Positions 1 to 7,829 of a stretch of DNA of 64,000 nt are shown one piece after another. The stretch comes from Microbulbifer salipaludis (GTDB lineage: Bacteria; Pseudomonadota; Gammaproteobacteria; Pseudomonadales; Cellvibrionaceae): the NCBI RefSeq assembly GCF_017303155.1, contig NZ_JAEKJR010000002.1, forward strand, positions 434,001 to 498,000. The letters run 5' to 3'. The translations under genes and the position numbers were made by a program. How positions within the stretch are numbered: position 1 is the stretch's first letter; each line of letters starts with the position of its first letter. The notes under the pieces were generated by a model. The model searched no databases, was not told the origin of the DNA, and saw nothing but the letters and a program-made list of their open reading frames with translations.

Positions 1-2
1 TT

Positions 3-881
3 GGTGAAGCCCGTTTGTTTACCGTGGGTATCGGTTCTGCCCCCAACAGCTTCTTTATGACCAAGGCTGCACAGTATGGACGCGGCAGCTTTGTGCACAT
101 CGGTGAACTGGCCCAGGTGCAATCGAAAATGGGCGCGCTGTTTGAAAAGCTGGAGAGCCCGCTGGTAACCGACCTGCAGGTGCAGTGGCCCGTCGGCATC
201 AAGGTGGCGTCCTATCCGCAGCGATTGCCCGACCTGTACCGCGGTGAGCCGGTGCGACTGGTTGCCCGGGTCGAAGGTAGCGCACTGGGTAACGATGCCA
301 GCGGTGAAGTGGTGGTGAGCGGACGTCTTGCCGGCAAGCGCTTCTCGCGCACACTCTCCCTCAGTCAATTGACCGTGGAGGCGTCCGGCAAGGGCATCGG
401 CAGTTTGTGGGCGCGGGAAAAGATTGCGGCACTGCGCGATGCACAGCGCGAGCGCGGGCCGCTGAATGATCCCGAGGCGGTGGATCCGCTGCGCGAGCAG
501 ATCCTCGGCCTGGCGCTGGGTTATCAACTGACCAGTCCCTACACGAGCTTCGTTGCCGTGGAAGAAACGCCGGTGCGCCCCCGTTCGGAAACCCTGCGTT
601 CGAGCCCGGTGCCCAATGCCGTTGCTCACGGTCAGGTGCTGCAGTCGTTTAGTTACCCTGCTACTGCAACCGGCGTATATGGGCAAATGATGCTCGCCGC
701 GGCGCTGCTGGCACTGGGTGGTTTGCTGCGCACGCTGCGGCGGGGGCCGCAGGTGGCCGCGCGGGTGCTGGGGCACTGGCGGGCGTTGCGCCGGGCGAGG
801 GCTGCGGTGGAACGCGGGGTGCGTCGCTGGCTGCGCAAGGTAATCCCCGATCTGCGTCGCGGCAAACGGGGGATGCCATGA
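3..881 (+). CDS. Marine proteobacterial sortase target protein (VWA domain), C-terminal part
   Basis: The reading frame is open from the window edge, so the N-terminus (expected VIT domain and most of the VWA domain) is missing. The visible start, GEARLFTVGIGSAPNSFFM, is the end of a von Willebrand A fold. A beta-rich region follows. Near nt 645-675 the segment SYPATATG is followed by a hydrophobic helix (MMLAAALLALGGLL) and basic residues, the layout of a C-terminal sorting signal. In this family the protein is usually the only sortase substrate in its genome and is encoded beside the sortase; here the stop overlaps the sortase start (ATGA). Oddly, the basic tail runs about 50 residues past the membrane helix, longer than a typical sorting signal. 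Family assignment rests on architecture and neighbour. Confidence 0.8.
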   Translation, partial: GEARLFTVGIGSAPNSFFMTKAAQYGRGSFVHIGELAQVQSKMGALFEKLESPLVTDLQVQWPVGIKVASYPQRLPDLYRGEPVRLVARVEGSALGNDASGEVVVSGRLAGKRFSRTLSLSQLTVEASGKGIGSLWAREKIAALRDAQRERGPLNDPEAVDPLREQILGLALGYQLTSPYTSFVAVEETPVRPRSETLRSSPVPNAVAHGQVLQSFSYPATATGVYGQMMLAAALLALGGLLRTLRRGPQVAARVLGHWRALRRARAAVERGVRRWLRKVIPDLRRGKRGMP

Positions 882-1480
882 GACGCCCGAAAACGCTCGC
901 TTCCTGTGCCTCTGTGCTGTGTATCGCCCTTGGCCTGTGGCAACTTGGGGGTGGCGCCTGGATACTGTTGAAGGCAGAGGTGGCGCAATACCTGATTAGC
1001 GATGCCTGGCAGCGCCAGCTCGCCAGCGGCGAGGTGCAAAAACCGTGGCCCTGGGCGGATACCTGGCCGGTGGCACAGTTGCAGCTGGGGGCGGAAAAGC
1101 CACTGGCGGTGTTACAGGGCACCAGTGGCCAGGCACTGGCCTTTGGCCCCGGTTTGCTCAACGGTTCGGGGGAGCCCGGCAATCTGGACGAACCGCGCAC
1201 CACGGTGATTGCCGCGCACCGGGATACCCATTTCCGCAATCTGGCCGTGCTGAAGCCGGGTGCGCTGATTCAGTTGCAGGACCGGGCGGGACGCTGGCAC
1301 AGCTTTCGGGTGCGTGGCGCGCGGGTGGTCGACAGCGAAGCAGAGCCATTGCCGGTGATCGATACGCCCGGGCTGCTGCTGGTCACCTGTTATCCGTTTG
1401 ATGCGGTCGATGCGAGTGGGCCCCTGCGCTACCTTGTTTATGCCGACTATCTGCGTCCGGAATCTACGGTGCAGCTGTAA
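878..1480 (+). CDS. Class GN sortase
   Basis: Transpeptidase of the Gram-negative (GN) sortase class, 200 aa. An N-terminal membrane anchor (about residues 10-30) precedes the sortase barrel. The catalytic triad is readable: His114 in IAAHRDTHF, Cys171 in LLLVTCYPF and Arg184 in GPLRYLVYA. It should cleave the sorting signal of the upstream protein and join it to an unknown acceptor at the inner membrane or periplasm. The start codon overlaps the stop of the target gene by 4 bp, so the two are translationally coupled. GN sortases are typical of marine Proteobacteria and have few substrates; this pair looks complete except for the window edge. Confidence 0.9.
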   Translation: MRRPKTLASCASVLCIALGLWQLGGGAWILLKAEVAQYLISDAWQRQLASGEVQKPWPWADTWPVAQLQLGAEKPLAVLQGTSGQALAFGPGLLNGSGEPGNLDEPRTTVIAAHRDTHFRNLAVLKPGALIQLQDRAGRWHSFRVRGARVVDSEAEPLPVIDTPGLLLVTCYPFDAVDASGPLRYLVYADYLRPESTVQL

Positions 1481-2106
1481 TGGGAAAGAGCCTTTGCACG
1501 TCGGCGGTGCCGCGGCCGGTTTTTGGCCTGGCACGGCCGTACTGTCATGGCGCTCCGATAACCGCGGAACGGCTTCTGGCTGTGACCAGAATTGCCATTC
1601 TGGACTCAATTTTGTAATAAAAAATGGCGCTTTGGCCGTTATTTGTTTCGGCAAATGCGTCAAATGGCAAATAATTGTTTTACAAATTGGTTTTATTTGT
1701 TACTAATCGTCCTGTCTGGAAAAACGTTTGTAGTAATACTACAATCGCCCCCGCTTAAGTACATGCAGCCGGTTAATTGAGGGCATTCCTGTGCGCCGCA
1801 AGGTGCTCGCCCTACAGTTGACGGGCCGAGAATTCAACGCCGAATTCAAAGTCGAGCCGGTATTAACGAGCCTCCGAGCAGGTTCGGGTGGCCGGCGGTA
1901 TTCAGGTCGCGCAGTCCCTCCCGTTTCCGCGTTAGTGCTGAAACGTTGATCAATGTTCGTTGCTTTTCCGCCATTTCAGGCGGTGATCTGGCGAACCTGG
2001 GCGCAGGACCCGGGGGAAATCCCGGTGTTTTGGGGTACTGTTGCGCAACAAAATTCTGACCATAAAAACACCGACTCGACGTCGTATATTCGCCGAGGAG
2101 CATTTG
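1481..2106. other. Intergenic region upstream of aceE
   Basis: 626 bp without a credible gene. The first 100 bp are GC-rich; about 1600-1760 is markedly AT-rich and holds the palindrome at 1728-1744, so it probably contains the pdh promoter. No clear -35/-10 pair could be assigned with confidence. Short open frames here lack ribosome binding sites and coding character. Confidence 0.6.
1728..1744. promoter_or_regulatory. PdhR/GntR-type operator candidate
   Basis: TTGTAGTAATACTACAA is a perfect 8-1-8 palindrome in the AT-rich stretch about 365 bp upstream of aceE. FadR-subfamily GntR regulators (PdhR, LldR, GlcC) bind short palindromes with a central GTnnnAC-like core, so a pyruvate-responsive repressor site is plausible. 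No regulator gene adjoins it in this window. Confidence 0.5.
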
Positions 2107-4776
2107 ATGCACGAAGAAACCGACATTCAGGAAACGCAGGAATGGCTGGACGCGCTGCAGGCGGTCATCCGCCACAGCGGCAAGGAACGCGCTGCGTTCC
2201 TGATCAAGCAGCTGTCTGACCGCGCCACTAACACCGGCGTACAGCTGCCGGCTGCCATCACCACGCCGTACCGCAACACCATTCCGGCGGACGCGGAAAA
2301 GCGCATGCCGGGTGACCTGTTCATGGAGCGTCGAATCCGCTCCCTGATCCGCTGGAACGCACTGGCCATGGTGGTGCGCGCCAACTCCAACAGCGACAGC
2401 CTCGGCGGCCACATCGCCAGCTTCTCATCCGCCGCCACCCTGTACGACGTTGCGTTTAACTATTTCTTCCGCGGTAACGAGGGTGAAGAGCGCGGCGACC
2501 TGATTTTCTTCCAGGGCCACAGCGCGCCGGGCATCTACGCCCGCTCCTACCTGGAAGGCCGCTTCGACGAAGAGCAGCTGGACAACTTCCGCCGCGAAGT
2601 GAACGGCAAGGGCCTTTCTTCTTATCCGCACCCCTGGCTGATGCCGGAATACTGGCAGTTCCCCACCGTCTCCATGGGCCTGGGCCCGATCCAGGCGATC
2701 TACCAGGCGCACATCATGCGCTACCTGTCTGCCCGTGGCCTGTCGCCGCGCGGCGATCGCAAGGTGTGGGCATTCCTGGGCGACGGCGAGTGTGACGAGC
2801 CGGAATCCCTGGGCGCCATCGCCCTGGCGGGCCGCGAGAAGCTGGAAAACCTGGTATTCGTGGTCAACTGTAACCTGCAGCGCCTGGACGGCCCGGTGCG
2901 TGGCAACGGCAAAATCGTGCAGGAGCTGGAAGGCGTATTCCGCGGTGCCGGCTGGAACGTGATCAAGGTCCTGTGGGGCCGCCTGTGGGATCCGCTGTTC
3001 GAGAAAGACGAAAAAGGCCTGCTGCAGAAAGTCATGGACGAGACCGTCGATGGCGAGATGCAGAACTTCAAAGCCAACGGCGGCGCCTATACCCGCGAGC
3101 ATTTCTTCGGCAAATACCCGGAACTCAAGGAGATGGTCAAGGACTTCTCCGACGACGAGATCATGAAGCTCAACCGTGGCGGCCACGACCCGTACAAGGT
3201 CTATGCAGCGTACGCCGAAGCCATGGCGAGCAAGGGCAAGCCCACCGTGATTCTGGCGCAGACTGTAAAAGGCTACGGCCTGGGTGCTGCCGGTGAAGCG
3301 GCGATGGACACCCACAACGTGAAGAAGATGGACACCGAGGCGCTGAAGCGCTTCCGCGACCGCTTCGCGATTCCGATTACCGACAAGGAAATCGAAGAAG
3401 TCCCTTACTACCGTCCGTCTCCGGACAGCCCGGAAATGAAGTACATGGCGGAGCGTCGCAAGGCGCTGGGTGGCCCGGTACCATCCCGCACCACCGACGT
3501 GGCCAAGCTGGAAATTCCCGAGCTGGATGCCTTCAGTGCCCTGACCAAAGGCTCCGGTGACCGCGAAATTTCCACCACCATGGCATTCGTGCGCGCACTG
3601 TCTGTGCTGGTGAAAGACAAGAAGATGGGCAAGAACGTGGCGCCCATCGTGCCGGACGAAGCCCGTACCTTCGGTATGGAAGGCCTGTTCCGTCAGCTGG
3701 GTATCTACTCGTCCCAGGGCCAGAAATACACCCCGGTCGATCACGGCCAGATCATGTATTACAAGGAAGACAAGAAGGGCCAGGTGCTGGAAGAGGGCAT
3801 CAACGAAGCCGGTGCCATGTCCGCATGGATGGCGCTGGCCACCGCCTACAGCAACCACGGCGTGCCGATGGTGCCGTTCTACATCTATTACTCCATGTTC
3901 GGCTTCCAGCGCATCGGCGACCTGGCCTGGGCGGCGGGCGACATGCAGGCGCGCGGCTTCCTGATCGGTGCCACCGCTGGCCGTACCACCCTGAACGGTG
4001 AAGGCCTGCAGCACCAGGACGGCCACAGCCACGTGCTGTCTGCCACCATCCCGAACTGTAAGAGCTACGACCCGGCCTACGGCTACGACCTGGCCGTGAT
4101 CATGCGCCAGGGTCTGAAGGAGATGTACGAAGAGCAGAAAAACCTGTTCTATTACGTCACCATCGAGAACGAAAACTACCTGCAGCCGGAAATGCCGCAG
4201 GGCGTTGAAGAAGGCATCATTCGCGGTATCTACAAGCTGGACAACAACTGTCGCAAGCCGGGCAAAGGCAAGGCCGCGAAGAAGCACGTACAGCTGATCG
4301 GCGCCGGTTCTATCCTGCGCGAAGTGCTGGCGGCAGCAGACATTCTCGCCGACCAGTTCGGTGTCACCTCTGACGTGTGGAACCTGACCTCCGCCACCGA
4401 AGCGGCCCGCGAAGGCCAGGACGTGGCGCGCTGGAACATGCTGCACCCCGCTGAAGCACCGCGCAAATCCTGGATTGGCGAGCAGTTCGAAGGTAACCAG
4501 ACCCCCGTGGTGATCTCCACCGATTACATCCGCTCTTATGTAGAGCCGCTGCGCGAGTTTATCGACGGTGACGTGATTGCGCTGGGCACCGACGGCTTCG
4601 GTCGTTCCGACAGCCGCGAACAGCTGCGTCGCTTCTTCGAAGTGAACCGCAACTACGTGACGATTGCCGCGCTTAAAGGCCTGGCAGACCAGGGCGTGAT
4701 CGAGGCGAGCGAGGTGGCTGACGCCATCAAGAAGCTGAACATTGACCCGGAAAAAGTAAATCCGCGTCTGGTCTAA
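2107..4776 (+). CDS. aceE: Pyruvate dehydrogenase E1 component (homodimeric)
   Basis: Thiamine-diphosphate-dependent decarboxylation of pyruvate and reductive acetylation of the E2 lipoyl group; cytoplasmic. 889 aa against 887 in E. coli. The ThDP motif GDGECDEPES is present near residue 230, and the homodimeric-E1 pattern (HSAPGIYARS near the N-terminus, EGLQHQDGHSH in the middle) is intact. The frame is open further upstream, but ATG at 2107 is chosen because GAGGAG lies 6 nt before it and the protein then begins MHEETDIQETQEWLDAL as in homologues. aceF follows after 30 bp; lpd is not in the window. A palindromic operator candidate lies upstream. Confidence 0.97.
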   Translation: MHEETDIQETQEWLDALQAVIRHSGKERAAFLIKQLSDRATNTGVQLPAAITTPYRNTIPADAEKRMPGDLFMERRIRSLIRWNALAMVVRANSNSDSLGGHIASFSSAATLYDVAFNYFFRGNEGEERGDLIFFQGHSAPGIYARSYLEGRFDEEQLDNFRREVNGKGLSSYPHPWLMPEYWQFPTVSMGLGPIQAIYQAHIMRYLSARGLSPRGDRKVWAFLGDGECDEPESLGAIALAGREKLENLVFVVNCNLQRLDGPVRGNGKIVQELEGVFRGAGWNVIKVLWGRLWDPLFEKDEKGLLQKVMDETVDGEMQNFKANGGAYTREHFFGKYPELKEMVKDFSDDEIMKLNRGGHDPYKVYAAYAEAMASKGKPTVILAQTVKGYGLGAAGEAAMDTHNVKKMDTEALKRFRDRFAIPITDKEIEEVPYYRPSPDSPEMKYMAERRKALGGPVPSRTTDVAKLEIPELDAFSALTKGSGDREISTTMAFVRALSVLVKDKKMGKNVAPIVPDEARTFGMEGLFRQLGIYSSQGQKYTPVDHGQIMYYKEDKKGQVLEEGINEAGAMSAWMALATAYSNHGVPMVPFYIYYSMFGFQRIGDLAWAAGDMQARGFLIGATAGRTTLNGEGLQHQDGHSHVLSATIPNCKSYDPAYGYDLAVIMRQGLKEMYEEQKNLFYYVTIENENYLQPEMPQGVEEGIIRGIYKLDNNCRKPGKGKAAKKHVQLIGAGSILREVLAAADILADQFGVTSDVWNLTSATEAAREGQDVARWNMLHPAEAPRKSWIGEQFEGNQTPVVISTDYIRSYVEPLREFIDGDVIALGTDGFGRSDSREQLRRFFEVNRNYVTIAALKGLADQGVIEASEVADAIKKLNIDPEKVNPRLV

Positions 4777-4806
4777 ACCCGCTGACAAGGAATAAGGCAA
4801 AAAATT

Positions 4807-6456
4807 ATGGCAAAACAAGTCATTAAAGTGCCTGATCTCGGCGGCGCCGATCAGGTAGATGTCATTGAAATCGCCGTTGCCGTGGGCGACACGGTGGCGG
4901 AAGAGGATGCGCTGATTGTGGTGGAGGGTGATAAGGCCTCCATGGATGTGCCCGCACCGTTTTCCGGCAAGATCCTGAGCCTCTCCGTTAAGGAAGGTGA
5001 CAAGGTCTCCGAAGGCGACGTGATCGGTGAAATGGAAACCGACGCGGCAGGCGACGACGCAGATAGCGGCGCGGCGGAAGAAGCTGCGCCCGCTCCGGCG
5101 GCTGAGCCTGCTCCGGCACCCGCCGCGGAATCAGCGGCTGCACCGGCGCCTGCCGGCGAAGAGAAGGAAGAAGAAATCAAGGTTCCCGACCTCGGCGGTG
5201 CCGATGCGGTGGACGTGATTGAAATCTCCGTTTCCGCCGGCGACAGCGTGGAAGAGGGCGATGCCCTGATCGTGGTGGAAGGCGACAAGGCGTCCATGGA
5301 CGTGCCGTCTTCCGCAACCGGCACCATCGTGTCTATTTCCGTGAAGGAAGGCGACAAGGTGTCCACCGGCGATGTGATCGGCGTGATCAAGACCTCTGCT
5401 GGCGCTGGTGCGGCTCCCGCACCGGCGCCTGCGGCAGAAGCATCCGCGCCCGCTCCGGCGGCAGCGCCGGTCAGTGAGGCCGAAGCGCCTCAGCAAGCAC
5501 CGAAGCGTGATCCACACGTGGAGCGCGATCACACGCCGTCCGCGGAAGTGTACGCCGGCCCCGCGGTGCGCAAACTGGCGCGGGAACTGGGTGTGACCCT
5601 GAACAAGGTCAAGCCCTCCGGTCCCCGCGGTCGTGTGACCAAGGATGACCTGCACGCCTACATCAAGGAGCAGGTGAAGAAGGCCGAGAGCGGCGCCGCT
5701 GGTGGCGTCGGTGGCAGCATTGGCATCGCGCCGATGCCGGAAATCGACTTCAGCCAGTTTGGCCCGGTCACCACCGAGCCCATGAGCAAGATCCACAAGC
5801 TCACCGCGGCCAACATGTCCCGCAACTGGCTGAACGTGCCCCACGTGACCCAGTTCGACGACGCCGACATCACCGAGCTGGAAGATTTCCGCAAGGCGAT
5901 GAAAGCGGAAGCCGAAAAGCGTGGCGTGAAGCTGACGCCGGTGCCATTCCTGCTGAAAGCCGCGGCGGCCGCCCTGCGCGAAGTGCCGAGCTTCAACGTA
6001 TCCCTGCACAACGATGGCGAGCACATTGTTAAAAAGGACTACGTACACATCGGTATGGCGGTGGATACGCCTAAGGGCCTGATGGTTCCGGTGATCCGCG
6101 ACGTGGATAAGAAAGGCCTGTACGAACTGGCAGAAGAAGCTACCGCCATGGCCATCGCGGCCCGCGACGGCAAGCTGAAACCCCGCGATATGCAGGGTGC
6201 CTGCTTCACCATCTCCAGCCTCGGCGCCATCGGTGGCACCGGTTTTACCCCGATCGTCAATGCGCCGGAAGTGGGTATCCTCGGTGTTTCCAAGCTGGCG
6301 ATCCGCCCGGAGTGGAACGGCAAGGAGTTCGTACCGCGCAAGATGCTGCCGCTGGCACTGTCTTACGATCACCGCGCCGTGAACGGTGGCGATGCCGGTC
6401 GTTTCCTGACCTACCTGGCTGGCGTGCTGGCCGACGTGCGCAAGCTGCTGCTGTAA
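4807..6456 (+). CDS. aceF: Dihydrolipoamide acetyltransferase, pyruvate dehydrogenase E2
   Basis: Core of the pyruvate dehydrogenase complex, transferring acetyl from lipoyl-lysine to CoA. 549 aa with two lipoyl domains carrying EGDKASMD (lysines near residues 42 and 161), Ala/Pro/Glu-rich linkers, a peripheral-subunit-binding domain (about 250-290, AGPAVRKLARELG) and the catalytic domain (about 320-549). Two lipoyl domains rather than the three of E. coli. The catalytic motif reads DHRAVNGGD, so the usual Asp of DHRxxDG is Asn; His remains, and CRVINGA-type Asn variants occur in other E2 proteins, so activity is expected. The gene lies 30 bp after aceE and a strong terminator follows. Confidence 0.97.
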   Translation: MAKQVIKVPDLGGADQVDVIEIAVAVGDTVAEEDALIVVEGDKASMDVPAPFSGKILSLSVKEGDKVSEGDVIGEMETDAAGDDADSGAAEEAAPAPAAEPAPAPAAESAAAPAPAGEEKEEEIKVPDLGGADAVDVIEISVSAGDSVEEGDALIVVEGDKASMDVPSSATGTIVSISVKEGDKVSTGDVIGVIKTSAGAGAAPAPAPAAEASAPAPAAAPVSEAEAPQQAPKRDPHVERDHTPSAEVYAGPAVRKLARELGVTLNKVKPSGPRGRVTKDDLHAYIKEQVKKAESGAAGGVGGSIGIAPMPEIDFSQFGPVTTEPMSKIHKLTAANMSRNWLNVPHVTQFDDADITELEDFRKAMKAEAEKRGVKLTPVPFLLKAAAAALREVPSFNVSLHNDGEHIVKKDYVHIGMAVDTPKGLMVPVIRDVDKKGLYELAEEATAMAIAARDGKLKPRDMQGACFTISSLGAIGGTGFTPIVNAPEVGILGVSKLAIRPEWNGKEFVPRKMLPLALSYDHRAVNGGDAGRFLTYLAGVLADVRKLLL

Positions 6457-6483
6457 TCGTCGGATTCACAGCGACAAGCGAAA

Positions 6484-6518
6484 AACGCCAAGGGCTTTGC
6501 TCCTTGGCGTTTTTTTTA
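6484..6518 (+). terminator. Rho-independent terminator of aceEF
   Basis: AACGCCAAGG (6484-6493) pairs perfectly with CCTTGGCGTT (6502-6511), loop of 8 nt, followed by a run of T. Confidence 0.93.
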
Positions 6519-6766
6519 TGTCTGCTTTTTGCGTCAGAAAGTCTCGATGGGGTCGCAATTTTCGGGCAAAAAGAGCGCCCGCAGCCACTGGCTGTCGTCA
6601 AACTATCGGCAGCGTTGAATCTCGCGCATTTAATTCTGGTTAAATCATGATCAACGTCGTCGAACACTTCCTGCGCGCTAAACTGAAAATAGTAAAGAGT
6701 GGAAATCGGGAGATGGGATTTCCCGGTTGTGGTCCGGCAGTGATCAAGTTGCGAGGTAGTTGAGCG
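6519..6766. other. Intergenic region before lipoprotein cluster
   Basis: Roughly 250 bp with no convincing gene. It must carry the promoter of the lipoprotein genes starting at 6767, but no unambiguous promoter was recognised. Confidence 0.4.
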
Positions 6767-7036
6767 ATGATCCGCACAGGGATAGCAGCGGTGGCGATAT
6801 CCGCCACACTATGTTTACAGGGTTGTATCTTCGTACCTTACGAAAATGAAAACAGTTACGATCCATTCTTTTTCAACCCCGATGATCAGTCCCAGAGCGC
6901 GGACTTCGTCGAGGTGGGCCACTACTTGCCCAATGCGGCAGTGCCCCCGGCTGCCAGCCGGCAGTGCTCAACGGATGTGGAAGGTAGCCGGGTAGGATCT
7001 GCATGCTGGTTTTTTCCGATCATGCGGATGTACTGA
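6767..7036 (+). CDS. Small putative lipoprotein
   Basis: 89 aa, function unknown. The N-terminal signal peptide ends in a lipobox (LCLQGC, Cys about residue 22), so it should be a lipid-anchored envelope protein. The residues after the lipobox are acidic and Asn/Phe/Tyr-rich (YENENSYDPFFFNPDD), and the end contains CSTD...GSACWFFP, reminiscent of the Cys-rich pattern of the next two genes. First of three consecutive small lipoprotein genes on the same strand, each with its own ribosome binding site. No homology to a named family was recognised. Confidence 0.7.
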   Translation: MIRTGIAAVAISATLCLQGCIFVPYENENSYDPFFFNPDDQSQSADFVEVGHYLPNAAVPPAASRQCSTDVEGSRVGSACWFFPIMRMY

Positions 7037-7084
7037 GTGGTGGCAAACTGGTTTTTATCCGGTAGCAATTGTTAAGGAGGTCAC

Positions 7085-7345
7085 ATGCGCAAGCGCGTAA
7101 CGATTTTTTCTGTGATGGCGGCAGCAGCACTGTTGTCGGCCTGTGGTACCAGTAGCGTGCGCGATCAGGTGGTCTACCCTAACAGTGCGCCCATCCCCCG
7201 GGCTCCGGTGCATGCGGAGCAAAAAACCAATTACGATGGTTGCCCGGGCGATGCGGAAGAACTGGCGCCGGGCTCAATCTGTCCGGCCACCGCACAGTGC
7301 TACGAAATCTCCGGCGGCCGCCGCTGTATCGTTTACGAAAAGTAA
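7085..7345 (+). CDS. Small Cys-rich lipoprotein
   Basis: 86 aa, function unknown. A strong ribosome binding site (AAGGAGG, 4 nt before ATG) fixes the start. Signal peptide with lipobox LLSAC (Cys20). The mature protein ends in a cysteine-rich block: CPGDAEELAPGSICPATAQC, then YEISGGRRC. The same spacing (C-P, C-P, C-[YW], G-x-R-C) recurs at the end of the next gene, so the two are paralogous in that module and probably disulfide-bonded in the periplasm. Confidence 0.75.
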   Translation: MRKRVTIFSVMAAAALLSACGTSSVRDQVVYPNSAPIPRAPVHAEQKTNYDGCPGDAEELAPGSICPATAQCYEISGGRRCIVYEK

Positions 7346-7399
7346 GCCCGGCAGTATGGGCGCGGCGGTAATCACAGCCGGAATCACAGAGGAAGTGAT

Positions 7400-7807
7400 A
7401 TGAAGCTGCGCCTGTTTTGTGTGTTCATGACGGTCATTGCCGCAGGGTTTGCCACAGGTTGTGCCCATACGGGTGACAGCCTGGAAAATGCCGCCAGCCT
7501 GGATGGCTTCTGGTGTGATCTTACCGGTACCCCTGCGACCTATTATCAACGGCCGCTGCCTGCCAACCTGATGCCCGCATATCCACGCGAATGTTTTGCG
7601 GGCGACACGCAGGTGCCGACGGCCAATGCCTGTCTGGTGGATGATGCGGTGTGCTACCAGCTGGATAGCGGCCCCTGGTGCACGGCCGGGCGCACGCCCC
7701 AGTGTCCGGCGGGTGCGGCCCCCATCACCATGGATGCGCCCTGCCCGGAAGGTGGCAAGTGCTGGATCTACAGTGAGGGATTGCGCTGCCACACGGCGGG
7801 TGCCTGA
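7400..7807 (+). CDS. Cys-rich lipoprotein with duplicated Cys module
   Basis: 135 aa, function unknown. GAGGAAG lies 4 nt before ATG. Signal peptide and lipobox GFATGC (Cys about 21). The C-terminal half carries two related modules: CLVDDAVCYQLDSGPWC and then CPAGAAPITMDAPCPEGGKC followed by WIYSEGLRC. The second closely matches the tail of the preceding lipoprotein. Even cysteine numbers suggest disulfides. Convergent with the histidine kinase gene 22 bp downstream; no terminator is obvious between them. Confidence 0.75.
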   Translation: MKLRLFCVFMTVIAAGFATGCAHTGDSLENAASLDGFWCDLTGTPATYYQRPLPANLMPAYPRECFAGDTQVPTANACLVDDAVCYQLDSGPWCTAGRTPQCPAGAAPITMDAPCPEGGKCWIYSEGLRCHTAGA

Positions 7808-7829
7808 GCCCAGCGGACGACCCTTTTCC

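Noticed and set aside
2425..4818. 797-codon open frame on the minus strand opposite aceE
   Set aside because: Shadow of a strongly coding, GC-rich plus-strand gene; composition is His/Val/Gln-rich and has no family character.
5060..5520. Tandem repeats in aceF
   Set aside because: The repetition is the two lipoyl domains and Ala/Pro linkers expected in this protein, not a DNA repeat.
5131..6372. 413-codon open frame on the minus strand opposite aceF
   Set aside because: Reverse image of aceF linkers and catalytic domain; low-complexity Arg/Gly/His composition.
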